DNA of 64,000 bases from Ignavibacteriales bacterium (GTDB lineage: Bacteria; Bacteroidota; Ignavibacteria; Ignavibacteriales; Melioribacteraceae): NCBI GenBank assembly GCA_026390795.1, contig JAPLFG010000003.1, positions 2,294,001-2,358,000 of the forward strand. Direction: 5' to 3'. The translations under genes and the position numbers were made by a program. The notes under the pieces were generated by a model that was not told the DNA's origin, did not search any database, and saw only the letters and a list, made by a program, of their open reading frames with translations. Numbering within the stretch: the first letter of the stretch is position 1; every line of letters begins with the position of its first letter. Shown piece after piece: positions 37,635 to 47,149 of the stretch.

Positions 37635-38289
37635 CCGTGCAACTATAGATTATAAGAGTGAAGTTTTAAGAAAACTTATTCATCTTTTCTCTCTTTCTAT
37701 TCCAACCATCTATTATTTTATAACAAGGGAATTAGCCTTAACAATCCTAATTCCCTTGACATTTTTCTCCCTCTTTATCGACTACGGAAGATATTATCAC
37801 AAAGCACTCTCAAATCTTGTTGATAAAATTTTCGGTTTCATCATGCGGAAGCACGAAAAAGATTCAAAGAAAAAAAATCTTAACGGTGCTACATATGTTT
37901 TGCTTTCCGCTGTACTTGTAATTTTATTATTTCCCAAAGTTTTTGTTGTTACCGCATTTGCCGTACTGATAATTGGCGATAGTTCCGCGGCGCTTATAGG
38001 AAGAAAATTCGGGAAGACAAAATTTTTATTAAAAAGTTTGGAAGGCACTCTTGCATTTTTTGTCTCTTCTTGTTTTGTAGTTCTTTTGGCTCCAAAGATA
38101 GAAGGCAATTTAACAGAATATTTAATCGGGATTATTGCTGTCGCCATCGGCGCTATCGCTGAAAATGTTTCCGGTGAATGGGCTGATGATAATTTTACAA
38201 TCCCGCTTGCGGTTTGTATCTCAATGTGGATTCTCTATGCAGTGTTCTTACCGAACTTAATTTTAATCTTGCCTAACGTTCCAAATTAA
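37621..38289 (+). CDS. Dolichol kinase/phytol-kinase-like membrane protein
   Basis: This 222-residue polytopic protein has about six or seven hydrophobic segments. It shows features of the SEC59/VTE5/DGK1 CTP-dependent lipid kinase family: an N-terminal [14 protein letters not shown] helix, [17 protein letters not shown] and [13 protein letters not shown]. Members phosphorylate polyprenols, phytol or diacylglycerol. Here the lipid is unknown; a role in undecaprenol or isoprenoid recycling is an inference. It is the last gene of the ftsH operon and converges with arfB. Confidence 0.8.
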   Translation: MTATDRATIDYKSEVLRKLIHLFSLSIPTIYYFITRELALTILIPLTFFSLFIDYGRYYHKALSNLVDKIFGFIMRKHEKDSKKKNLNGATYVLLSAVLVILLFPKVFVVTAFAVLIIGDSSAALIGRKFGKTKFLLKSLEGTLAFFVSSCFVVLLAPKIEGNLTEYLIGIIAVAIGAIAENVSGEWADDNFTIPLAVCISMWILYAVFLPNLILILPNVPN

Positions 38290-38314
38290 TACAAATATCA
38301 TGCATCTAAAAAGA

Positions 38315-38734
38315 TTACGATTGATCTGAATATTTTCTTAATCTTTTCTTTTCACCTAATTTCTTCTTTGTCTCAATTCTTCTCACTTTTGATCCGGCAG
38401 TGGGATTAGTCTTAATTCTTTGTTTCCTTTTCTTTGATGCTTTATCAATCAATTCTATTAAACGGGAAATAGCATCTTGCCGATTTGCCTCCTGCGTCCT
38501 GAACCGTCTAGCTTCAATTATAAGCACATCATCTTTGGTTACTTTTCTCCCGGCAATAGATTTTAATCTTCTCTTTACATCTTCACTCAAAGATTCGGAA
38601 GAAGAAATTGCGAATCGTAATTGAACAGCAGTGGAGACTTTGTTTACGTTTTGTCCGCCAGGTCCGGAAGAGCGAATAAAATTGAATATTAACTCGCTTT
38701 CCTTAATTGTTATATGTTTATTAATTCTTATCAT
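38315..38734 (-). CDS. arfB: Alternative ribosome-rescue factor ArfB (YaeJ)
   Basis: ArfB is a peptidyl-tRNA hydrolase that frees ribosomes stalled without a stop codon. The catalytic GGQ is at 26-28 in RSSGPGGQNVNKVSTAVQ. The C-terminal tail is long, basic and flexible (KKRKQRIKTNPTAGSKVRR and onward), as needed to enter the empty mRNA channel. The length of 139 residues fits ArfB, and the codon-recognition domains of true release factors are absent. Its start overlaps the DUF2723 stop by 14 bases. Confidence 0.92.
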   Translation of the reverse strand: MIRINKHITIKESELIFNFIRSSGPGGQNVNKVSTAVQLRFAISSSESLSEDVKRRLKSIAGRKVTKDDVLIIEARRFRTQEANRQDAISRLIELIDKASKKRKQRIKTNPTAGSKVRRIETKKKLGEKKRLRKYSDQS

Positions 38735-40676
38735 TATCCTTTTGACTTAACCGGCTTTCTATATCGTATGGGATCTGATAATCTGGAAAATCCTTTTTTA
38801 CTTTGTTAAAATAAACTCTTGCTCTTTCCGGTTTATTAAATTGCAATTCGTAGGCAGTTCTATAAATCAACATTGTCGCTGCCGCATTTTCAATGAAATT
38901 AATGTACTTGTTCTTGTTTTGCGGAAATCTAATTGTGAAATTAGGATCCGGTGCCGGAACGTAATCATTTCCTTTCACAACTTTGAAAAGAAAGAGATAA
39001 GGAACAATTTGATATCCTTCCGGTAATGTAAACTCACTGTTTCTTATTTCGTTCTGTACCAATTCTAATCCTATGTAATAATTCCTTTTGGCAATGTTTT
39101 CAGAAATGAGATCTGTCATAATTGTCCGGTAATATTTCTCAATAAGATCCGGTTCAAATTTTTCACTTCGCTCAAACGGTCGGAGAACATTTAGAAAATT
39201 TGAAATATCTTCATCCAAGTTCTTAATTACATCCGGATGGTTTCTCTTCAACTGGTTGTAATACCAAGACCTTCTTAGAAGTTCTTTATCTATTACCTTT
39301 ACATCACTTCGGTAGTTTTCTACCAACTGAAAATAATATGATGCTGAAACGAAATAATCCCACTGATATGTAAAGATCACCGAATTTTTTTCCGTGCTGT
39401 TTAGAATTGCTCTTGTATAATCTTCGAATGCATAGTCATCGTTCTGGTTCACTTCACTGAAATTAATTGCTACCGGGAAAAGTGATAGAAGCAATGCGCT
39501 TGCTGCCGCAATTCTGAAATTTGATTTGCGGCTTAGGTATATCAGAATTATATAAAAACCAAATACTACAAAAAACGCAAACATCATATAAGCGAGGAGG
39601 AAGTAAGAATCAATATCAACAATATCGTAATTAATTGAATAGAGAACAGCGAAGAGAAATGTTGCAATCAAAGCATAAAATATTTTGCGGAAATTACGAT
39701 AAGTTGCGATCATGCCAATTAGACCAATAATCAAACCGACATAACTGAACTCTGATGGAAAGTCGGAAAGAAAATATTTTAATTGTTTTCCAGCTGCAGC
39801 GAATGATTCGAAGAGCCAGATTTGATACTGCTTTCCGGAAACATGTCTGAAAAAGTTTTCAAAATTTATTGGGTTCCCCCAATTGATATGAGGATTTGCC
39901 GAAGCTCTTAGGGGGAGATAGAGATAAAAAAGAACAAGCAACGGAATAAAGAGAACAAGCATCAATAATATTTTTTTAATTGACGCGATGCTAAATTTTT
40001 CTTTTTGAAAAAAGAGAACGGCAACTAAGGGAAGAATCAAAAGCGTTGTCATATGATTAGCAAAACCCAAAGCAAGCGATACCGCAACCCAAATCCAATT
40101 AATAATTTTTCCATCGGTTGAAAAGTAAGCTCTAAGGGTCAAGAAAGTGATCAATGAGAACAAAAAGACCTGAAGCGAGTAAACTTCCACAGACGTTGAT
40201 TGAGCCCAAAACGTTGAGCTGAATGCTAATGTAATTCCGCTAAATGCAGATGCAAGAATCCCAATGGAATTATTCACTTTATTGATTGAAGTATTTTCAT
40301 CCTTAATTTCTTTTTTCTTTTTACTCTTTTTGACTTGAACACTTTTTGTTTCATAGTTGGTAACTACTAAGTATGCCGACTTAATAAAAACGAATACTCC
40401 GAGAGCACACCAAATTGCCGCAAGGAGATTTGCTTTGAAGACTGCAGTAAATGGAAGAGGCAATTTGATAAATAAATATCCTATCATTGTGAAGATGGGA
40501 TAACCTGTTGGATGAGCAATACCAAGTGTTGCTTGAACCGCCGCAAGCTCGCCTGAATCAATTTGAACGACACTAGGCGCTAAAGTAAAAAGGTAGATAA
40601 TGAATACAAATGATGCTGTTGCTGCAGCAAAATATTTCTGAACGAATTTTGTTTTATTTACCAACATATTTCTCAT
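38721..40676 (-). CDS. DUF2723 family membrane protein (glycosyltransferase-like)
   Basis: The protein has 651 residues, about 11-13 transmembrane helices in the first 430 residues and a soluble C-terminal part. The DUF2723 signature is at about 30-60: LAPSVVQIDSGELAA, then ATLGIAHPTGYP with the acidic residues on the first loop, as in the GT-C/PMT superfamily. It is predicted to transfer sugars from a lipid carrier, but the family has no settled reaction. A second ATG at 40667 is a possible start; either overlaps the end of glnE. It is in an arfB-DUF2723-glnE run on the minus strand. Confidence 0.85.
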   Translation of the reverse strand: MRNMLVNKTKFVQKYFAAATASFVFIIYLFTLAPSVVQIDSGELAAVQATLGIAHPTGYPIFTMIGYLFIKLPLPFTAVFKANLLAAIWCALGVFVFIKSAYLVVTNYETKSVQVKKSKKKKEIKDENTSINKVNNSIGILASAFSGITLAFSSTFWAQSTSVEVYSLQVFLFSLITFLTLRAYFSTDGKIINWIWVAVSLALGFANHMTTLLILPLVAVLFFQKEKFSIASIKKILLMLVLFIPLLVLFYLYLPLRASANPHINWGNPINFENFFRHVSGKQYQIWLFESFAAAGKQLKYFLSDFPSEFSYVGLIIGLIGMIATYRNFRKIFYALIATFLFAVLYSINYDIVDIDSYFLLAYMMFAFFVVFGFYIILIYLSRKSNFRIAAASALLLSLFPVAINFSEVNQNDDYAFEDYTRAILNSTEKNSVIFTYQWDYFVSASYYFQLVENYRSDVKVIDKELLRRSWYYNQLKRNHPDVIKNLDEDISNFLNVLRPFERSEKFEPDLIEKYYRTIMTDLISENIAKRNYYIGLELVQNEIRNSEFTLPEGYQIVPYLFLFKVVKGNDYVPAPDPNFTIRFPQNKNKYINFIENAAATMLIYRTAYELQFNKPERARVYFNKVKKDFPDYQIPYDIESRLSQKDNDKN

Positions 40677-43440
40677 ACAATTTATTATTGGATTTAATTA
40701 CTTCGGAAATTCGAATTTCATAATCCTTGGTGTTCTTATATTTCAGGAAATGTGATAAAACAGACTTGTTCTCTTCACCAACCGGTAAAATTGTGTTGTT
40801 CTTGTTAAAAAGATTTTGGATTGCTATTTCCATTCGTTTAAGAAAAACATAATTACCTTTTAATGCAACCAAATCTGAGCTGTCAATTTTATTTTTAAGT
40901 AAAGAAAAAATTTCAAAATTATTTTTACCGAGACATTTATGATGTATTTTCTGATTGACAAGACAGACAGTTTGCAGAATAAAATCAATAGTAAGAAGTC
41001 CACCCCGTTCTTTCTTAATATTGAAACCACTGTCAGCAAATTTTACATTCTGAGAAAGAATAGAATTATACATTTGTTTGATTTCGTTGCGAACAATTAT
41101 TAAATCAAGCTGAGAAATTCGTTTCAAAAAAATATTACGGAATTCATTAAATAATTTTTCATCCCCATAAATCATTTTCAATTTTAGAAGCGATTGAAAC
41201 TCCCAAATGCGTGCGCGTTTTTCCATATACATAGCGTAATGACTAATCCCCCAGACAAGCGGTGACTTTTTACCTTCGGGACGCAATTTAAAATCTATTT
41301 CGAACGGTTTTAATAATTGTATTGCTGAGGTTATAAATCTTTGAAAATCCTTCTGTATCTCCGGTTGTGCTTCAACATCCTCGGCAACTATAATCAAATC
41401 AATATCTGAAGCAAAGTTCATATTTTCCGATCCTAAACTTCCAAGTCCGCCAACAAAGAAATTATATCTCAAATTCATCTCATCTAATAGGAATTTTATT
41501 TTTTGTGAAATAAATAATGATAAAATATGAGAGACATCATTTTGCGAAATCAAACCGAGTGCAAATTGTACTGAAGTGGAAAGAATCAATTCCGTTGTGG
41601 AATATTCATTCAGATTTTCCGAAAGATTTTCGAAAACTTTTCTAGAGAGGAAGAATTCTTCGTTTTGACCACCTGCTGAAATTAAATCAACCGCTTTCTG
41701 AGAGTATGTACAAATTCTCAAAAAATGTTTAAAAAATTGTTCATTTGTAAATTCATTATACCAGATAGAGGGGAATTTTGTAGATCGGATAATCCTAACT
41801 ATGTTATCTAAAGTCAGATCTGGATCAGGTGATTTTCTAAGATATTTTAACATCTGCGGTTCAATCAGATCAAACAGTTCAATTGTTCTAGCATCAAATT
41901 CCTTTCTGCCGATTAATCCCGCACCGTTTTGTAAAAATGAAATATTTTTTTCAGCATTCAAGGCGTTTTTGAAAATTGAACCAACATAAATGATTTTGTC
42001 TTTTTTCTCGGTTTTTAAAATATTCTCATATATAGTTTTGACATTCTTGCGGTAAGTTCTCAACCGGTTTCTAAAATCTTCTATTGATTTCATCTCTGTA
42101 AAAACAACAAGTTTATTAAGAAGCTCTTTGTTGTCCGGAATGACGTGCGTTTGCGTATCATTCATTAACTGCAGGAAATGTTCAATATTTCTATAGAAAA
42201 TATATGCGTGTGAAAGTATGGTAGATTCTTTTTTCTTCAGCAGCTTTTGTTTTTCAAGAATAGAAATTGCTTTCAAAGTATTGCCGGTACGAAGTGATTT
42301 TAATTTTCCGCCATTTATTAATTGCAAAGTTTGAACTGAAAATTCAATATCGCGTATTCCGCCAGCAAAAGTTTTTACGTTTTCTTTCTCTTTATTCTGT
42401 CTCTCAATATTCATTTTCATCTGCTTGATTTTATCTTTTATAGAATGAGAAAATGAAGATGGATAAACATATGGGTGAATAAAGTCTCTAAATTGGGAAA
42501 AGAGCGATTCATCGCCGCAGACAAAATCCAGTTTTATTAACATTTGACGTTCCCAATCCTCGCCGCGCGTTTCGTAATATTTGGTGTAGTCGTTCAATGA
42601 TTTGCAAAGAGGGGAAAATTTACCGTCCGGGCGCAAACGGAAATCGATTCGATAGATATACCCATGATCTGTTACAGCCGAAGCCGATTTAATAAAAAAT
42701 TGAGCTGCTTCCGATAATATTTCAAAATATTCTTTATGTGTTCCATTAATTGTACCGTTAAAATCATAAAACAAAATAAGGTCAACATCGGAACTATAAT
42801 TCAGTTCGTTGCCGCCTAACTTTCCTAATGAACAAAGGCAATATCTCTGATCTACTTTTTCAATATTGTATTTGCTTAATACTTCTTTATAGCAAATTTC
42901 AAAGAGCCCTGAATTAATCAGCTTTGCTAATAATGATAGTTGTTCGGTGACTGAAGATAAATCGGCGATCCGGAGAATATCTACGAGCCCAATTTTCAAG
43001 ACGAATCGTTTTTTTAACTGGCGCAAGAAATTCATTTTTGCGCCGATCGATTTAAACCTAGATGTACCTCCGATTTCTTTCTTAAGATGATCATTTTCCA
43101 AAATTTTCGAAAGATAATCCTGGTCGAACAATTGGTAGAGATATTCGGGATTTCGAACAACGATATCCGTCAAATAATTACTGCTGGCAGAGATTGCAAT
43201 TAATATTTCCCCGTGATGAGGAAAGTCGTAAATTTCTTGAAAGAAAAATGTGCGATCATAAATTGAAGTAAATATTCTAAGAAGATTTGATTCTGAAGTT
43301 ACAGAGAAGTAATAGTTTGATGCTTGATTTTCCAACTTTCGTAAAACATTCTCAAAGATGTTTGATGAGATTGCCCCTTCGGTCAGCTCAACAAGTCTAT
43401 TTACGAATCCAATCGAAAATTGAAATCTCTTTCCGCGCAA
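40654..43440 (-). CDS. glnE: Bifunctional glutamine synthetase adenylyltransferase/deadenylase GlnE
   Basis: GlnE attaches AMP to, and removes it from, a tyrosine of glutamine synthetase, under control of PII and glutamine. The two nucleotidyltransferase domains carry LGKLGGNELNYSSDVDLILF near residue 215 (deadenylase half) and SLGSENMNFASDIDLIIVAE near 670 (adenylylating half). RGGIRDIEF-like and ERGGLLTIDFILQ segments follow each. The length of 928 residues fits the family. Its PII partner gene glnB is at 46740 on the other strand, with only secA between. The upstream region (43441-43661) is shared with divergent secA. Confidence 0.93.
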   Translation of the reverse strand: MRGKRFQFSIGFVNRLVELTEGAISSNIFENVLRKLENQASNYYFSVTSESNLLRIFTSIYDRTFFFQEIYDFPHHGEILIAISASSNYLTDIVVRNPEYLYQLFDQDYLSKILENDHLKKEIGGTSRFKSIGAKMNFLRQLKKRFVLKIGLVDILRIADLSSVTEQLSLLAKLINSGLFEICYKEVLSKYNIEKVDQRYCLCSLGKLGGNELNYSSDVDLILFYDFNGTINGTHKEYFEILSEAAQFFIKSASAVTDHGYIYRIDFRLRPDGKFSPLCKSLNDYTKYYETRGEDWERQMLIKLDFVCGDESLFSQFRDFIHPYVYPSSFSHSIKDKIKQMKMNIERQNKEKENVKTFAGGIRDIEFSVQTLQLINGGKLKSLRTGNTLKAISILEKQKLLKKKESTILSHAYIFYRNIEHFLQLMNDTQTHVIPDNKELLNKLVVFTEMKSIEDFRNRLRTYRKNVKTIYENILKTEKKDKIIYVGSIFKNALNAEKNISFLQNGAGLIGRKEFDARTIELFDLIEPQMLKYLRKSPDPDLTLDNIVRIIRSTKFPSIWYNEFTNEQFFKHFLRICTYSQKAVDLISAGGQNEEFFLSRKVFENLSENLNEYSTTELILSTSVQFALGLISQNDVSHILSLFISQKIKFLLDEMNLRYNFFVGGLGSLGSENMNFASDIDLIIVAEDVEAQPEIQKDFQRFITSAIQLLKPFEIDFKLRPEGKKSPLVWGISHYAMYMEKRARIWEFQSLLKLKMIYGDEKLFNEFRNIFLKRISQLDLIIVRNEIKQMYNSILSQNVKFADSGFNIKKERGGLLTIDFILQTVCLVNQKIHHKCLGKNNFEIFSLLKNKIDSSDLVALKGNYVFLKRMEIAIQNLFNKNNTILPVGEENKSVLSHFLKYKNTKDYEIRISEVIKSNNKLYEKYVGK

Positions 43441-43661
43441 AAGTAATACTCATCATTAGTTTCAGTAACTAAAATAGTTTTTGTGCAAATAAATCGCACT
43501 ATCGATTCTTATTGTAAAATAAAAAGCAAAACTTATTAAGATTCATAACGGAACAGTTTTGTGGAGAAAAGAAAAGTGCACAAAAGCGTCTATAAAGGCT
43601 GTTTCATTGCATTTCAAACCCTCTTTATTTAACTTGCCTGCCGAAAAAAAAGGAGCATTTG

Positions 43662-46600
43662 ATGATTAGTACGCTGTTGAAAAGGATTTTTGGAGACAAA
43701 AACACGCGTGCAACAAAGGATTACTGGCCTATTGTAGATCAGATTAACGTTGAATTCGAAAAATTACAGACCTTGACAGATGATGATCTCCGCGCTAAAA
43801 CCGCAGAGTTCAAACAACGTATTGCCGACGCAACAAAAGATATACAAACTCCCCTCACAGAGTTTAAAAATAAACTTCTAGATGATCAATTCGTCGAAGA
43901 TAAGCATGCAATTTATGACGAGATAGAAAGACTTGAGAATGAACTAACTGACCGTTATGAAGAGGTCCTGAGTGAAATTCTTCCGGAAGCTTTTGCAGTC
44001 GTAAAAGATACATGCAGACGCCTTGTTGGAAAAACTTGGGATGCCGCCGGTAATAAAATTCATTGGGATATGGTTCCATATGATGTTCAACTGATGGGCG
44101 GAATTGTTCTTCACAACGGAAAGATTGCAGAGATGGCAACCGGAGAAGGAAAAACACTTGTAGCAACACTTCCGGTTTATTTGAATGCGCTTACAGGCCG
44201 CGGTGTTCATCTTGTTACTGTAAATGATTACTTGGCTAAACGCGATAGCGAATGGATGGGAGAGATTTACAAATTCCACGGAATGACTATCGGTTGTATT
44301 ACCAATACAATGGAACCGGAACAGAGAATTAAAATGTATGCTTGCGATATCACCTACGGAACGAACAACGAATTCGGCTTCGATTATTTGCGTGATAATA
44401 TGGCAAGTGAAAAAAGTTACTGCGTACAGCGCGGTCATAACTACGCAATTGTTGATGAAGTGGATTCTGTATTAATTGATGAAGCCAGAACACCTCTTAT
44501 TATTTCCGGAGCCGTCGGTTCAACAGAGCACAAATTTGATGAAATGAAACCTCGTGTTGAACGCTTGTGGAGAAAACAATCCAACCTTGTTGCGTCAATA
44601 GTTAATGAGGCAGAGCAGTTATTAAAATCAGAAGACGGAAAAGATAGAGAGAAAGCCGGTGTATTACTTCTCCGCGCTCACAGAGGATTTCCAAAAAATA
44701 AAGCGTTATTAAAACTTTTTTCGGAACCGGAGAACAAAAAACTTTTGCAGCAAACCGAACTTGAATACTTACGTGAAAACGCAAAACGGATGCCCGAGAT
44801 TGATGAAGAGCTTTATTTTGCCATTGAAGAACGAAACAACCAGATGGATCTTACCGAAAAAGGAAGAGAAGAATTGGCAATGGGTTCTTCGGAGCAGAAA
44901 GAATTTTTTGTTCTTCCCGATTTAGGAACCGAAATCAGCAAGATTGAAAATGATTCTGAAATGTCTGTCGAAGCTAAGGTTAAAAGAAAAGATGAACTAT
45001 ACCATATTTATTCGGAACGATCGGACCGTATTCACACATTAAATCAGCTTCTAAAAGCGTACACACTTTTCGAGAAAGATGTTGAATACGTAATCACAGA
45101 AGAAGGCAAGATTGCAATCGTTGATGAATTTACCGGACGTGTTCTTCCGGGAAGAAGATATTCCGACGGATTGCATCAGGCAATAGAAGCGAAAGAAAGT
45201 GTTAAAGTTGAACGCGATACACAGACTCTGGCAACCATAACTCTGCAAAATTATTTCCGTTTGTATAAAAAACTGGCGGGTATGACCGGAACAGCGGAAA
45301 CCGAAGAAGGTGAATTTTTCGAAATATATAAATTAGAAGTTGTAGTAACTCCTACAAACCGCCCGATTGTTAGAGATGATGAAGACGATTCCATTTACAA
45401 AACACGGCGTGAAAAGTATAATGCAATTATTGAAAAAATAAAAGAACTCCGCGAAGAAAAACGCCCGGTTCTTGTTGGAACAACAAGTGTAGATGTTTCC
45501 GAGACGATAAGCAGAATGTTAAAACGGCAGGGAGTAACTCACAATGTGTTTAATGCAAAACAGCATCAACGTGAAGCGGAAATCGTAGCATATGCTGGTC
45601 AACCAGGTGCCGTTACAATTGCAACAAACATGGCTGGCCGAGGTACAGATATTAAATTAGGCGCAGGTGTCGTTGATGTCGGCGGTCTTTATATTTTAGG
45701 TACCGAACGTCACGAGGCACGCCGTATAGATCGTCAGTTACGGGGTCGTTCGGGTCGTCAAGGAGATCCGGGAACTACCAAATTTTTCATCTCGCTGGAA
45801 GATGATTTGATGCGCATCTTTGGAAGTGATCGTATAACAAACATTATGAGCCGTATTGGAATGGAAGACGGCGAAGCTATCCAGCATCCGCTTATAACAC
45901 GTTCGGTTGAGCGCGCACAGAAAAAAGTTGAAGAGAATAACTTTGCGATAAGAAAAAGATTACTAGAATTCGATAATGTGATGAATCAACAGCGCGAAGT
46001 TATTTATGCGCGCAGAAAACAGGCTCTGGAAGGTGAACGCCTGCAAGGTGAAGTTTTCGATTATCTCGAAGAAGTCATTCAAAGCATTGTTGATAAATAT
46101 TACGATGCAGGTGATATCGAAAGTATTCATGGTGAAATTCTTCAAAATCTTTTAGTGGATATGAAATTTGAACCGAAAGTTTTTGAGGATTTGGGAAAAG
46201 ACGGAGTAAAAGAAAAACTTTTTGATGCTGCAAAGGATTTTTACCATCACAAAGAAGAAATGCTCGGCAGCGATTTAATGGCACGTCTTGAACGTTATGC
46301 CGTGTTGAGTGTAATTGATGATAAGTGGAAAGAACACCTTCGCGAAATGGATGATTTGAAAGAAGGAATTGGATTACGTGCCTATGGTCAGAAAGATCCT
46401 CTCTTGGAATATAAATCCGAATCTTACGGGTTGTTCTTAACTTTACTAGAACAAATCAGAAATGAAGTTGTTGCATTCTGTTTCAAATTCTGGCCTCAAG
46501 CACCTGCAGAGGTTCAAACCAGAAAAAGTGCTCAAGCTCAGCGTATGCAGACTATTAAAGACTCTGCTGATAATTTAGGATTGCGGGCTCAGGCTGGAGG

Positions 46601-46727
46601 CGATGAAGAGGGCGGTCATAGAGTTAAATTGCAGCCGATAAAAGTTGAACAGAAAACAGGCCGTAATGAACCATGCCCTTGCGGGAGCGGGAAAAAATTT
46701 AAAAATTGCCATGGTAAAAATACCTAA
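43662..46727 (+). CDS. secA: Preprotein translocase ATPase SecA
   Basis: SecA drives protein export through SecYEG. Walker A is MATGEGKT (residues 158-165), the DEAD-box region is AIVDEVDSVLIDEARTPLI, and NMAGRGTDIKLG and RQLRGRSGRQGDPG lie in the second nucleotide-binding fold. The C-terminus ends with the zinc-binding SEC-C motif CPCGSGKKFKNCHG. The length of 1021 residues includes extra segments (about 300-410) seen in Bacteroidetes/Chlorobi SecA. I choose the ATG at 43662, six bases after AGGAG; the adjoining TTG at 43659 is less well placed. glnB follows 12 bases after the stop and is likely co-transcribed. Confidence 0.95.
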   Translation: MISTLLKRIFGDKNTRATKDYWPIVDQINVEFEKLQTLTDDDLRAKTAEFKQRIADATKDIQTPLTEFKNKLLDDQFVEDKHAIYDEIERLENELTDRYEEVLSEILPEAFAVVKDTCRRLVGKTWDAAGNKIHWDMVPYDVQLMGGIVLHNGKIAEMATGEGKTLVATLPVYLNALTGRGVHLVTVNDYLAKRDSEWMGEIYKFHGMTIGCITNTMEPEQRIKMYACDITYGTNNEFGFDYLRDNMASEKSYCVQRGHNYAIVDEVDSVLIDEARTPLIISGAVGSTEHKFDEMKPRVERLWRKQSNLVASIVNEAEQLLKSEDGKDREKAGVLLLRAHRGFPKNKALLKLFSEPENKKLLQQTELEYLRENAKRMPEIDEELYFAIEERNNQMDLTEKGREELAMGSSEQKEFFVLPDLGTEISKIENDSEMSVEAKVKRKDELYHIYSERSDRIHTLNQLLKAYTLFEKDVEYVITEEGKIAIVDEFTGRVLPGRRYSDGLHQAIEAKESVKVERDTQTLATITLQNYFRLYKKLAGMTGTAETEEGEFFEIYKLEVVVTPTNRPIVRDDEDDSIYKTRREKYNAIIEKIKELREEKRPVLVGTTSVDVSETISRMLKRQGVTHNVFNAKQHQREAEIVAYAGQPGAVTIATNMAGRGTDIKLGAGVVDVGGLYILGTERHEARRIDRQLRGRSGRQGDPGTTKFFISLEDDLMRIFGSDRITNIMSRIGMEDGEAIQHPLITRSVERAQKKVEENNFAIRKRLLEFDNVMNQQREVIYARRKQALEGERLQGEVFDYLEEVIQSIVDKYYDAGDIESIHGEILQNLLVDMKFEPKVFEDLGKDGVKEKLFDAAKDFYHHKEEMLGSDLMARLERYAVLSVIDDKWKEHLREMDDLKEGIGLRAYGQKDPLLEYKSESYGLFLTLLEQIRNEVVAFCFKFWPQAPAEVQTRKSAQAQRMQTIKDSADNLGLRAQAGGDEEGGHRVKLQPIKVEQKTGRNEPCPCGSGKKFKNCHGKNT

Positions 46728-46730
46728 TAA

Positions 46731-47078
<348 letters not shown>

Positions 47079-47149
47079 TTATCGCTCACTAAAAGAAGGA
47101 TGACCGTATAATAGTTTTTACTACTTTATCATTAACAGAGAGATAAAAT

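Noticed and set aside
43596-43611. Possible second sigma-54 site (GG-N10-GC) upstream of secA
   Set aside because: The -12 core TTGC is good, but the T before GG and the AC of the -24 box are missing. A sigma-54 promoter for the essential secA gene would be unusual, so it is probably chance.
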